DNA of 64,000 nt, from positions 1,488,001 through 1,552,000 of the forward strand of contig NZ_CP036291.1 in NCBI RefSeq assembly GCF_007750855.1, in the 5' to 3' direction. Shown one piece after another: positions 1-8,707 of the stretch; positions within the stretch are counted from its first letter, which is position 1, and every line of letters starts with the position of its first letter. The notes under the pieces are model-generated. The model was not told the origin of the DNA and made no database searches. It saw nothing but the letters and a program-made list of their open reading frames with translations. The stretch comes from Pirellulimonas nuda (GTDB taxonomy: Bacteria > Planctomycetota > Planctomycetia > Pirellulales > Lacipirellulaceae). The translations under genes and the position numbers were made by a program.

Positions 1-525
1 CATCCCCGCCTGCGGGCTGTTGGGCGTTGTCGCCGTGAAGGCCTCGACCACGTCGCCGAAGACGACGTCCGACGAGTTGCCGGGCCCCGTGCTGATCGCC
101 GTGGCCGGCCCCCAAGTGACTACCGCCGCTGCGGCGTGCTGAGCCGGCAGGAGCATTGCCGCTGTGGCCGCGAGCAGCAGCGCTACGCACGGCGCGGGGG
201 CGACGCGCGTTCTGCGGAGCAGCCCGGCCGCGCAGGCCAGGCCGGCAAGCGCTACCAGCGCGAACGATCTTGGTTCGGGGACGCTTTGGGTCATGGCTGC
301 GGATACTCCGGGGCTGTTTTGGCCGTCATCAAGGGATTTGAATAGTCCGAAGTCAGTGATGTCAGTTTCGCCGTCGCGGTCGAACTCCAACTCGCTGAGG
401 TCGGTGAACGACCCCGGCGCGCTCAGCACGGTCCAATTGTAATTGATGTCTACCGATCCGTTTCCGGTTGTCCCTCCGTTGGCCGGCGTGGCGTTTTTGT
501 CCCCCGGCACGGAGGTCAACTCGCT
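1..525 (-). pseudogene. Dockerin-like/PEP-CTERM tail reading through into a second hydrophobic segment (partial, off left edge)
   Basis: On the minus strand, in the frame of the ATG at 294, an open frame runs from about 525 to the window edge with no stop. It encodes an acidic calcium-loop-like stretch (LEFDRDGETDITDFGLF), as in type I dockerin repeats. VPEP follows at 282-271, then a hydrophobic run and an RRTR basic cluster, which together form a PEP-CTERM sorting signal. A normal gene would stop there. Instead the frame continues into another hydrophobic run (CVALLLAATAAMLLPAQHA) resembling a signal peptide, then AAVVTWGPATAIS. This is either a fusion of the end of one secreted protein to the start of the next, or a gene whose long N-terminus includes a PEP-like motif. 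I cannot tell which without the sequence to the left. Its upstream end meets the broken sigma factor, so a deletion is likely. Confidence 0.5.
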
Positions 526-763
526 TGGTGAGGATCTGAAAGTAGGCGACGCTCCTTGCCCAGGCGTCGAACGATTGGGAGGGGTCGTAGCCGTCAAACT
601 GCTCCCACAGCCGGAGCTTGGTTTCTTGCAGCACCTCGTCGGCGTCCGCGAAGTTGGGCAGCAACGCCAGCACAAACCCGGCCAACTGTCGTTCGCTGGC
701 GGCCAGCAGCGTCACGAACGCCGCCGATCGGTCGGACTGGGTTGCTTGCGGCGGCTTGGGCAT
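521..763 (-). pseudogene. ECF RNA polymerase sigma factor, N-terminal fragment
   Basis: About 80 codons match region 2 of the planctomycete/Verrucomicrobia-type ECF sigma-70 factors. Key parts are DADEVLQETKLRLWEQFD (region 2.1-2.2) and SFDAWARSVAYFQIL (region 2.3-2.4). The ATG at 763 begins MPKPPQATQ. After ILTKR the frame loses all similarity to the family. It continues 50-odd codons as Arg-rich nonsense to a stop at 362, while the real downstream coding sequence (dockerin/PEP-CTERM tail) lies in another frame. Region 4, which contacts the -35 element, is missing, so the product should not work as a sigma factor. In this group such sigma genes are commonly followed by an anti-sigma FecR/LamG gene, and a deletion removing the sigma C-terminus and most of the next gene would give this arrangement. 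That explanation is inference. Confidence 0.7.
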
Positions 764-1143
764 GGGTGGCGAGGTAGAACCGGCGGCTAGGTCCGATCGA
801 ATGGACCGAAACCCGACAGCGGAGACTAGTTGCGGATTAGCGACACGAGAACGAGAATAAGCAGTGCAAGGGAGGGCGGCGGGGCCCGTCGCACTAATTA
901 GGCGCTGGAGTGACGAAAGGGGATAAGAAAAAGACAGAACCGAGAGAAATTTGTCTCATCTCGTTCCGGGCGCGCCTATTTCCTGTGTGGTTGGCCGGTC
1001 CGGTCCGCTTCGCCTGCTTCCTGGTAACTTTTCTTGAACGTCCCTTTCTTGAGCATCCCCCGCATCTGGTCGGCCTCGGCGGATCGCGTGGCAGTGGCGC
1101 TAGAGTTTCGCACCAGCGCTAAAGCGCCTACGAGGAGTCCGCT
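764..1143. other. Intergenic region between divergent genes
   Basis: No gene is supported here. It should hold the promoters of the truncated sigma gene (minus) and of the sulfatase cluster (plus). A short perfect inverted repeat, GCGCT-AA-AGCGC (about 1117-1128), lies just before the ribosome binding site GAGGAG (1132-1137) of the sulfatase and could be an operator. I see no convincing -35/-10 pair. Confidence 0.5.
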
Positions 1144-3969
1144 TTGTTCGCACCTACTCGCCTCTTCCAACGGGCGGTTGCCGCCGTGGGTCTGCTGACG
1201 CTTGGCGTCTGGGTCGGCCTGGCCGCCGGCCAGAAGCCGAACATCCTGTACATCATCGCAGACGACATGTCGGCCGACGCCGTGTCGTTCGCGGCGCTCC
1301 AGGCGTCGCTTGGCAACGGGGCCAGCCAGGCGGGCAGCATCAACACGCCCACGATTGACGCCCTCGCCAATCAGGGGACGACGTTCGTCAACGCGTACAA
1401 CCAGGGTGGCTGGAGCGGCGCGGTCTGCGTGACTTCGCGGACGGCGATCATGACCGGCCGCTCGATGTGGAACGCCCCCGGCTCCAACCAAGCCGGCTCT
1501 GCGGTCGACAACGCCAACACGCTGCCGGGCTTGTTCAACGCGGCCGGCTACGACACGGCGCGGTTCGGCAAGTCTGGAAACGACTACAACAACGCCACCA
1601 ACACGTTCACCACGCACAGCGAGAGCGACCAACGCGGCGAAACCGCCAGCCAGTGGTTCGCCGATCAAGGGATCGCCTACCTGAATGGCAAGGTCCAAGC
1701 CAACGACTCCGACCCCTACCTGCTCTACCTGGGGCTTTCGAGCCCGCACGACCCCCGCAACGCGCCTCAGTCATTTCTAGACCTGCACGGCGCCAAGAAC
1801 GGCAGCCCCGCCCCGTCGGCGCCGCTGAGCGGCTACGACCCGCTCCCCAGCGCCTATCTCGGCGCCGCCCCGTTCGACAACGGCCACCTGAACGTCCGTG
1901 ACGAGAACTCCGTCGATGGCGCCGGCCAGAACCGCGACGAGCGGACGATCCGCAACGAGATCAGCAAGAACCACGCCGTGATCGAGTACATGGACAGCCA
2001 GATCAAGCGGGTGATCGACACGGCCCTGGAGTACGAGGGGCTAACCCCCGGCGTGAACGACATCTCCGACCTCCAGAACACGCTGATCGTCTTCACCTCG
2101 GACCACGGCATGTCGATCGGCCGGCACGGGCTGGTCGGGAAGCAGAACATCTACGAGCACACGCTCCGTGTCCCCTATATCGTCGCGGGCGCGGTGGGGG
2201 GCGTGCCGGTGAACACCGGCGTCAGCGACAAGAACATCTACCTCCACGATTCGCTGCCGACGCTGCTCGATCTGGCCGGCGTCGCTACCGACCCCAGCGT
2301 CCAGGCCGAGAGCTTCGCCGCGGCCCTCAGCACGGACCAGGCGACCCGCGACGCGTTCGCCGGGCACGAAGTGGTGTACGGCGCGTACTCCCCGTCGCCG
2401 AGCAACCACATCCAGCGCTCTGTCAAGATGGTAGATGGCGCCGAGGCTTGGAAGGTCATCCACTACCCCCAGATCAACCGCACGCAGCTCTTCAACCTTA
2501 CGTCAGACCCGGACGAGACCGACGATCTATCGCACGACCCCCAGTACACGGCCGTGCTGAACGAGTTAGCCGAAACCATGGACGAACAGCAGGCCCAGTG
2601 GAACGACCCTGCCCGCGGGCAGCTAGGGCGGATCGGGATCAACATGGCCTACGGCAAGACGGCGACCCAGAGCTCCGGCGCTAGCGCCGGCATGGCCGTG
2701 AACGGGGCGGGCGCCGTCCAGAGCACGCTGCCCGGCGGCATCGGCGGGGGCACAACCCTGGTCCGCACCGACGCGGCCCAGACCGGCGTAGAAGACAACC
2801 CCTGGTGGATGGTCGACCTCGGGTCCAGCCAAACCATCGGCGAGATCGCGCTGCACAACACCCTGGACAACGACGCCGCGCTGCGGCTCAGCGACATCCG
2901 CGTAGAGATCCTCGACCCGGCGATGAACCCCGTCTACGCCTCGGGGCTGCTGACGATCAACGGCAGCGACGATTGGCTGACGATCGACCTGAACAACAAC
3001 GCCAAGGTCGGCCAGTACGTCCGCGTGACGCGGGAGTCGGCCGCTTCGGTCCTGGCCCTCGACGAGGTGCAGGTCTTCACGCCCGGCTGGGTCGCGCCCC
3101 CCGACCCGCAGGCGGGTGAGGTCAACATCCAGTGGCGGAGCGCCCAGAACACGGCCGGTTTGGGGGACCTGACGCTGGCGAAATCGGGAAACATCGTCGC
3201 CGCCTACACGGGGGGCCCCAGCGATGTGGTAGTAGACGGCGTGTCGTTTGTCGTGAACAACCTGCCCAACGGCTCGGCGTCGGAGGCCCTGCAGGGGGCC
3301 TCGTCGGGCGACGCCCCCTACGACGGGCTCCTCGATTCTTTCACATATGGAGGGGGGACCCAGACGTCGCTAGAGTTCACGGGGCTGACCGCGGGCAAGC
3401 TCTACGCGGTGCAGGCGTGGTTCACGGACCTGCGAGAAGCGGTGGACGGACGCACCATGACGTTCGCCTCTGCCCTGGGCAACTCGGTAGACGTGGTCGG
3501 GAACCCCGCCGGTCCGAACCCCCCGGACTACCTGGGGCAGTACGCGGTGGGGATGTTTGTTGCGACCGAAGAAACGGCCCGGGTGCTGCTTGAGACGAAC
3601 GGCTTCGGCAACGCCCACTACAACGCGGCGCTCGCCTTCGAGCCGCGACTGGGCGACCTCTCGGATGTGACGGGCGTCACGGGCAGGCCCGACGGTGCGA
3701 TCGACGCCAACGACTGGAGGATCCTCCGCGACAACATGTTCTCCGACGCCGCTGTCGGCTTGTCCCCGATCGAAGCCTACTTGTTGGGAGATCTCACGCT
3801 GGACGGCGTGATCGATATCGACGACTTCAGCGCGTTCAAGGCGGCCTACCTGTCCCAAGCGGGCGCCACGCCGGAAGGCTTCGCCGCGTTGACCTCCGTT
3901 CCAGAACCCGCCGGCCTGGCCGCGATTGTGGTGGGGTGCCTGGCCGCGTTGGTGGGCTATCGTCGGTAG
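1144..3969 (+). CDS. Secreted multidomain sulfatase with F5/8-type C, dockerin-like repeats and PEP-CTERM tail
   Basis: A type I sulfatase: it should hydrolyse sulfate esters using a formylglycine made from a cysteine. The TTG start is chosen because GAGGAG lies 6 nt upstream and a signal peptide (about residues 1-29) follows at once. Metal ligands are in PNILYIIADD (33-41). The modification motif is C95-V-T-S-R99, which lacks the usual Pro of CxPSR. A second metal-binding block reads FTSDHGMSIGRHG. About residues 500-640 look like an F5/8-type C (discoidin) domain (WWMVDLGSSQTIGEIAL). A second beta domain follows, then two dockerin-like acidic repeats (GRPDGAIDANDW, GDLTLDGVIDIDDF), then VPEP, a hydrophobic helix and RR. 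It heads a row of four glycan-degrading secreted proteins, so a sulfated fucose polymer is the likely substrate class (inference). Confidence 0.9.
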   Translation: MFAPTRLFQRAVAAVGLLTLGVWVGLAAGQKPNILYIIADDMSADAVSFAALQASLGNGASQAGSINTPTIDALANQGTTFVNAYNQGGWSGAVCVTSRTAIMTGRSMWNAPGSNQAGSAVDNANTLPGLFNAAGYDTARFGKSGNDYNNATNTFTTHSESDQRGETASQWFADQGIAYLNGKVQANDSDPYLLYLGLSSPHDPRNAPQSFLDLHGAKNGSPAPSAPLSGYDPLPSAYLGAAPFDNGHLNVRDENSVDGAGQNRDERTIRNEISKNHAVIEYMDSQIKRVIDTALEYEGLTPGVNDISDLQNTLIVFTSDHGMSIGRHGLVGKQNIYEHTLRVPYIVAGAVGGVPVNTGVSDKNIYLHDSLPTLLDLAGVATDPSVQAESFAAALSTDQATRDAFAGHEVVYGAYSPSPSNHIQRSVKMVDGAEAWKVIHYPQINRTQLFNLTSDPDETDDLSHDPQYTAVLNELAETMDEQQAQWNDPARGQLGRIGINMAYGKTATQSSGASAGMAVNGAGAVQSTLPGGIGGGTTLVRTDAAQTGVEDNPWWMVDLGSSQTIGEIALHNTLDNDAALRLSDIRVEILDPAMNPVYASGLLTINGSDDWLTIDLNNNAKVGQYVRVTRESAASVLALDEVQVFTPGWVAPPDPQAGEVNIQWRSAQNTAGLGDLTLAKSGNIVAAYTGGPSDVVVDGVSFVVNNLPNGSASEALQGASSGDAPYDGLLDSFTYGGGTQTSLEFTGLTAGKLYAVQAWFTDLREAVDGRTMTFASALGNSVDVVGNPAGPNPPDYLGQYAVGMFVATEETARVLLETNGFGNAHYNAALAFEPRLGDLSDVTGVTGRPDGAIDANDWRILRDNMFSDAAVGLSPIEAYLLGDLTLDGVIDIDDFSAFKAAYLSQAGATPEGFAALTSVPEPAGLAAIVVGCLAALVGYRR

Positions 3970-4139
3970 GCGCAAAGCACCGGCCCGAACGGGGGCGGCG
4001 GCTCGTGCGTGTTCCCTCGCCGGTCGTGCGGAGGTTAGAATCGGACGGTCGGCAGACGCCCCCCGCACACAATGGGGGCTTCCCGGTTCTTCGCTGAAGC
4101 GCTGTGCGTGCGTTGTAGAAGCATGAGGCATCCTTTTTG

Positions 4140-6614
4140 ATGACTTCCAACGCACGAACAAGCTTCACGTTCGCGTCGCTGAGCCCTCTGCTGCTGCTTG
4201 TTGCGTGGGCCGGCCACGCCCAGGGGGCTCCGCGCGGAGTCTTCTTGTCCTGGATCGACGGTCCAGCGGCCTCGTTCCAAACCGGTTCTGCCGACCGACC
4301 GGCCCGCAGCGACCCCACCGGGTCCGACCGCCTGGGCCTGCGCTCCTCGCACTACGGGATGCTGATCGATAGCCGGGAGCTGGACATCCCGCGCATGACG
4401 CTCGGCCCCCCGGCCGGCGATCCGGCAACGCCCGTCGACCCCAGCCTGCCCGAGTCGGACTGGCAGCGGTCTGAGTTAACGCTCACCGCCCAGGTCCGCG
4501 GGGCGCGCTGCCGGGCTCGGCTCTGTCCCCCGGGCGAGGAAAGGGACCCTTCCGGCAGGCGGGGGCTTGAGTACCCGGTCCGTATCATCGAGAGCGGCAA
4601 CCATTTTCAGCACGCAGCCCTGTACGGGATCGAATGGGTCGACGACGCCGGCCGTGTGTCGCCCGGCCGGGGGCACGTCGACCTCCGCGTCTGGGAAGAC
4701 CGGGGCGTGCTGGAGTTTGTGCTCGACGCCGCGGGCGACGACGAGCGTGGCGAAGTGCGCAACATCGAGGCGTGCTGGAACGCCCCGGCGTTGGGCTTCT
4801 CGCACCGTGTGTCCGCCGAGGACGCCCGTCCGTCAGGCCCGACGACCCTGCGGCTGGGGTTCCGCGTAGTCGACGGTCGGCTCACGCCCTGGAACGTCGA
4901 GGCGGGGGACGCACGCGTTCGTTGTGCCGACGAGCGGAACTCGGCCAGTTGGGACCCGGCGTCGGGTAGTTGGGAGGTACGCCTGGCCAGGCCGGCGTGG
5001 CTCCAGCGGTCGAGCGCCACTTACCCGAGAGACCTCCACCGGATCACCGAAGCGCCGTTTGCCGTTGAGAACACGGGAGACCGGCCGCTGGAGGTCAAGC
5101 TCCGGTTTATCCACCCGACGCACCCGATCACCGGGTTCGTCCCGATGCTTCAAGACAGCCAGGGGAGGCCGACGGGCATCCCGGTGCAGTCGAGCAAGAA
5201 CTGGCACCGGTCCCAAGAGAAGCGTCTCCCCTACGAGGGCTCGTGGATCCACGGCAGCGCCGCCGTTACGGTCCCGCCGCACAGCGTCAGAGAGCTGCGG
5301 TACGTCATCGTGCACACGAGCTGGCAGGGCGCCCCGGCCGCGTCTGCGGCTCAGTTGTCGCTGGTTGGATGGGGTCACAACGGGTTCTGGACACAAATGG
5401 CGCTCGGCAGTTGGGGCGAGCACGTCTGCATCCAGCCGGGGCGGCTGCAGCGTCGGGCGTTCCTGACCGACCTCCGACCGCTGATGGTGTTAAGCGAGTC
5501 GAGCAAGAAGCCGTGGGGATGGACCTCCAACGTCGGTGGCTGCGACACGATGGTGGCGGTCGACCCCCAAGGTCGGTACCTCCCGTGGGGCGGCGTCGTC
5601 TCCGACTTCGTGGCGGGGGGCCCCAACCTGGCGCAGGTGCGGGTAGCAGAGCGCTCGGCCGATGGTTCGATGCTGCTGAGGACGGACGTCTACCTCGGGC
5701 GCAGCGACGACTTTCTGCGGGTCTACCTGCGGGCGCGGTTGGAGGTGCACGAAGACGTCGAGTTCCAACGCTTGGCGCTCTTCCAACTAGGCGCCGACTA
5801 CTACAACTCGGGCAACTCGACACAGTTGTCGTGCGGGGCAGGCCCGCAACTGCTTCAGACCCAGACGCCCCGCGTTGGGCAGTGGGAGTACGTCACGAAG
5901 CCGGTCGCGCTTGCGGGAAGCCAGCCATGGGTGACGCTAACCGGCGGCGACGCGGCGCCAGAGGCAAACCTCGGCGGGGGGACCCGTGGGCTGATGATCC
6001 GCGCTTACCAGGCCGTGCTCGATGGCAGGCCGTCGAAGACCCCCTGGATCGCCGGATACCGCACTCAGTCGGGGGGGCTCAGCGCAGAGCTCGTGCCGCC
6101 GCCCGGAGTCAAGAAGCTGCGCAAGGGCGACTCGGTCGACATGCTGCTCGAAGTGGCGGTCTTTCCGCGGGCCGCTTCGGACTATTATGGCGCCGATCAG
6201 CCGCTGGCGGAGCAACTGCAACAACACGCAGACACTTGGCGGATGACGGCCTGGGAAGCGGCGGGCAACGCCCCGCAGATCAGCGTCGACGGCGAGCCGG
6301 CAACCACCCGGTGGCCGCCGGTCGTTTCGGCGCACGATCGCGAGCAACTCTCCTTCGACTTCACTGGCGGGGCGGGGCTCGTGCCGGTGCAAATCGTCGG
6401 GCTCCCCTCGCCACACGGCTGGCAACTGCTCGAATCAACCGGCGGAAAGCGGACGCCGCTCGGCGAGCGTCTCCCCGAAGAAGCCAAGCCGCAGGTCGAC
6501 TTCGACCGGACCGCGGGCGCGTGGACAGCAACCCTCTCGCTCAGGCCCCCGGGACAATCATCGGGTCGTTCGGTCCGCACGATTCACTGGGTGCGAGACC
6601 CGCCAGAAAAGTAG
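4140..6614 (+). CDS. Large secreted protein of unknown function in the sulfatase/fucosidase cluster
   Basis: I do not recognise a family. The 825-residue product starts MTSNARTSF at the ATG; a TTG directly before it is a weaker choice, and GAGG lies about 12 nt upstream. A signal peptide runs to about residue 30 (LLLLVAWAGHAQG). The rest is beta-rich with no membrane helix and no PEP-CTERM tail. Recurrent aromatic blocks include GWGHNGFWTQMALGSWGEH, KPWGWTSNVGGCDTM and LALFQLGADYYNSGN. The look is of a multi-barrel or beta-sandwich carbohydrate-active protein. I considered rhamnogalacturonan-lyase-like (PcRGLX/YetA) architecture but see no decisive motif. It sits about 170 bp after the sulfatase and 110 bp before the GH29 fucosidase on the same strand, so a role in the same glycan pathway is likely. 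Confidence 0.85.
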   Translation: MTSNARTSFTFASLSPLLLLVAWAGHAQGAPRGVFLSWIDGPAASFQTGSADRPARSDPTGSDRLGLRSSHYGMLIDSRELDIPRMTLGPPAGDPATPVDPSLPESDWQRSELTLTAQVRGARCRARLCPPGEERDPSGRRGLEYPVRIIESGNHFQHAALYGIEWVDDAGRVSPGRGHVDLRVWEDRGVLEFVLDAAGDDERGEVRNIEACWNAPALGFSHRVSAEDARPSGPTTLRLGFRVVDGRLTPWNVEAGDARVRCADERNSASWDPASGSWEVRLARPAWLQRSSATYPRDLHRITEAPFAVENTGDRPLEVKLRFIHPTHPITGFVPMLQDSQGRPTGIPVQSSKNWHRSQEKRLPYEGSWIHGSAAVTVPPHSVRELRYVIVHTSWQGAPAASAAQLSLVGWGHNGFWTQMALGSWGEHVCIQPGRLQRRAFLTDLRPLMVLSESSKKPWGWTSNVGGCDTMVAVDPQGRYLPWGGVVSDFVAGGPNLAQVRVAERSADGSMLLRTDVYLGRSDDFLRVYLRARLEVHEDVEFQRLALFQLGADYYNSGNSTQLSCGAGPQLLQTQTPRVGQWEYVTKPVALAGSQPWVTLTGGDAAPEANLGGGTRGLMIRAYQAVLDGRPSKTPWIAGYRTQSGGLSAELVPPPGVKKLRKGDSVDMLLEVAVFPRAASDYYGADQPLAEQLQQHADTWRMTAWEAAGNAPQISVDGEPATTRWPPVVSAHDREQLSFDFTGGAGLVPVQIVGLPSPHGWQLLESTGGKRTPLGERLPEEAKPQVDFDRTAGAWTATLSLRPPGQSSGRSVRTIHWVRDPPEK

Positions 6615-6727
6615 CGTGCTCACCCCCCATTGCAACCTTGCCCCCTCTTCTTGTACGCCACGAATCACCGTGTTGACCGCGCTGCTGGCCCACGCCGCCG
6701 GCGCATTGCCCCCTTGAAGAGATCGCC

Positions 6728-8587
6728 ATGCACGTAATCCCGCTACCCGGCGCCCGCGGCGCGGCCCGCCGCTGCGCCGTGCTCCTTGTGCTGCTCGCCG
6801 TGCAGCCCTTCCCAGCCGCCCGGGCCCAAGACGCCGCTAGCGAGATCGCGCAACGCGTAGACGGGTGCGTGGTGATGGACGTGGCGCAGGCAACCCCGGA
6901 GGGACGCGGGTTGGTCTGGGAGTTCCCGCTGCACAGCGCCGGAACCTACGTGGTGCAGTTGGTCGTCTCCCCGCAGCACGCGGGCGCAGCCCAGTCCGCG
7001 GTGGTCCGTGTTGATCAGCGCCGGCTCGAAGGCCCCCTCACCAGGGCGTACTTGATCGAGGACGGGATGGTCCTCGAGGACCCCGCCGCCGTGACGCTTG
7101 GGCCCGAGGGCCGCCACACCATCTCGGTAGAGTCCGAGGCGCCGCTGCTCCAGGTGCGGCTCGTCCCCAAGGTCTACTCCGCCAGCAGGATCCACGTCGG
7201 TTCCAAGAAGTACTACCCGCAGTGGCTCGCGATGCACCGCTCGCCCCAGAAGCAGGCGGCGCTGGAGTGGTTTAAGGACGCACGCTTCGGCATGTTCATC
7301 CATTGGGGCGTCTACTCCGAGGCCGCGGGAAGCTGGCAGGGGCGGCGGATGGAAGAGGGCCAAGGCCCCAAAGTGGCCGAGTGGCTGATGTTCGCCTTCC
7401 AGATCCCACGAGACGAGTACCGTGCGTTCGCGCAGCGGTTTAATCCCGACCACTCCTTCGCCAGGAACATCGCCCGCTTGGCCAAACAGTCCGGCATGAA
7501 GTATGTCGTGATCACGGCGAAGCACCACGACGGCTTCGCCCTGTACGACTCGGCCTGCTCAACGTTTGATATCGCGGACGCAACCACGTACCAGGGAGAC
7601 CTCGTCCGGGAGCTGTACGACGCCTGCCGCGACCAGGGCCTAGCCTTTGGGGTCTACTACTCGCACGGGAACGATTGGATGGAGGGCGCGGACGGCAACC
7701 TGGCCGCCGTCCAGGCGCGCGACCAGAAGCTTGGCCTGGCCACCAACCTGAACGGAAAGAACGGGTGGGACCCCAGCCCCGGGACCCACGCGGACTACCT
7801 CGAGAAGAAGGCCTACCCCCAGGTCGCCGAGCTGATCGCGTTGCTCCCCGACCTGCGTCTGATCTGGTTCGACGGGGAAGGGTTCATCACCGAGGCCCAG
7901 GCGTTCCGCTTCTACCGCATGGTCTACGAGCTCAACCCTCGGATCCTGGTGAACCGGCGCGTCGGCTACGACTTCGGCGACTACTACGACGCCGGAGACA
8001 ACCGCACCCCCGACGCGAGCGACCTGCTACGCAAACACTTTGAGACCTGCGGAACCGGCAACCGATCGTGGGGCTACAAGGCGTACGACAACCAGTGGAA
8101 GAGCCCGCACGACCTGCTGGCCAACCTCTTGGACATCGTCTCCAAGGGGGGCAACTACCTCCTGAACATCGGCCCCGACGGCAAGGGAGACGTGCCGCAG
8201 GCGTGCGTCGACAACTTCCACGCCATGGGAGAATGGGTCCATGCCAACTCGGACGCCCTGTTCGGCGCCAGCCCCTGGACAACCGCCCACGAAGGAGGAC
8301 CCGAACGGCCCTCCGGCGGCGGTCGCCGGACCACCGCGGCCCCCTCGGCCGCAGAGTTCTGGTTCAGCGCCAAGGACGACAAGGTCTACGCCATGTCATT
8401 GGCCCCGGAAGCGACTTCGGCGCGGATCGGTTCGCTCGCCAAACGGGCGGGGACCGTCACGGGGGTACGACTGCTGGGCAGCGACGCCGCCCCACAGTGG
8501 GACCAGGACGATGAGGCGCTGCGGGTCGACCTACGCGGGCTCGGCGCCGGCGCCCAGGGCTACGCACTTGAGATAACATTGCAGTAG
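6728..8587 (+). CDS. GH29 alpha-L-fucosidase, secreted
   Basis: Predicted to release alpha-L-fucose by a retaining mechanism. A signal peptide (residues 1-33, ending ARAQ) leads into a roughly 120-residue beta-domain (GTYVVQLVVSP). The catalytic GH29 barrel follows from about residue 170: WFKDARFGMFIHWGVYSEA (181-199), the KYVVITAKHHDGFALYDS block (258-275), and LIWFDGEG, whose D382 is the candidate nucleophile. NWKSPHDLL-like and GGNYLLNIGPDGKG blocks and a short C-terminal beta-domain follow. The order and spacing match bacterial GH29 enzymes; the extra N-terminal domain makes it longer than usual. It lies between the unknown large protein and the beta-propeller hydrolase, in one direction with short gaps, which supports joint fucan degradation. 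Confidence 0.93.
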   Translation: MHVIPLPGARGAARRCAVLLVLLAVQPFPAARAQDAASEIAQRVDGCVVMDVAQATPEGRGLVWEFPLHSAGTYVVQLVVSPQHAGAAQSAVVRVDQRRLEGPLTRAYLIEDGMVLEDPAAVTLGPEGRHTISVESEAPLLQVRLVPKVYSASRIHVGSKKYYPQWLAMHRSPQKQAALEWFKDARFGMFIHWGVYSEAAGSWQGRRMEEGQGPKVAEWLMFAFQIPRDEYRAFAQRFNPDHSFARNIARLAKQSGMKYVVITAKHHDGFALYDSACSTFDIADATTYQGDLVRELYDACRDQGLAFGVYYSHGNDWMEGADGNLAAVQARDQKLGLATNLNGKNGWDPSPGTHADYLEKKAYPQVAELIALLPDLRLIWFDGEGFITEAQAFRFYRMVYELNPRILVNRRVGYDFGDYYDAGDNRTPDASDLLRKHFETCGTGNRSWGYKAYDNQWKSPHDLLANLLDIVSKGGNYLLNIGPDGKGDVPQACVDNFHAMGEWVHANSDALFGASPWTTAHEGGPERPSGGGRRTTAAPSAAEFWFSAKDDKVYAMSLAPEATSARIGSLAKRAGTVTGVRLLGSDAAPQWDQDDEALRVDLRGLGAGAQGYALEITLQ

Positions 8588-8707
8588 ACCCCCCATTGCA
8601 GGTCGGCCGCGCGCACAAACCACCTCCACCCTTCGCAGTTAACACGCCCCAGCCGCAGTTGGCGACAACACCTTCTTGATCAACTCCTAGGAACGGAAGA
8701 CAGACCA

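Noticed and set aside
976..1749. Long minus-strand open frame opposite the sulfatase start
   Set aside because: It overlaps the sulfatase catalytic region, has Val/Arg-rich shadow composition, and no ribosome binding site or known motif.
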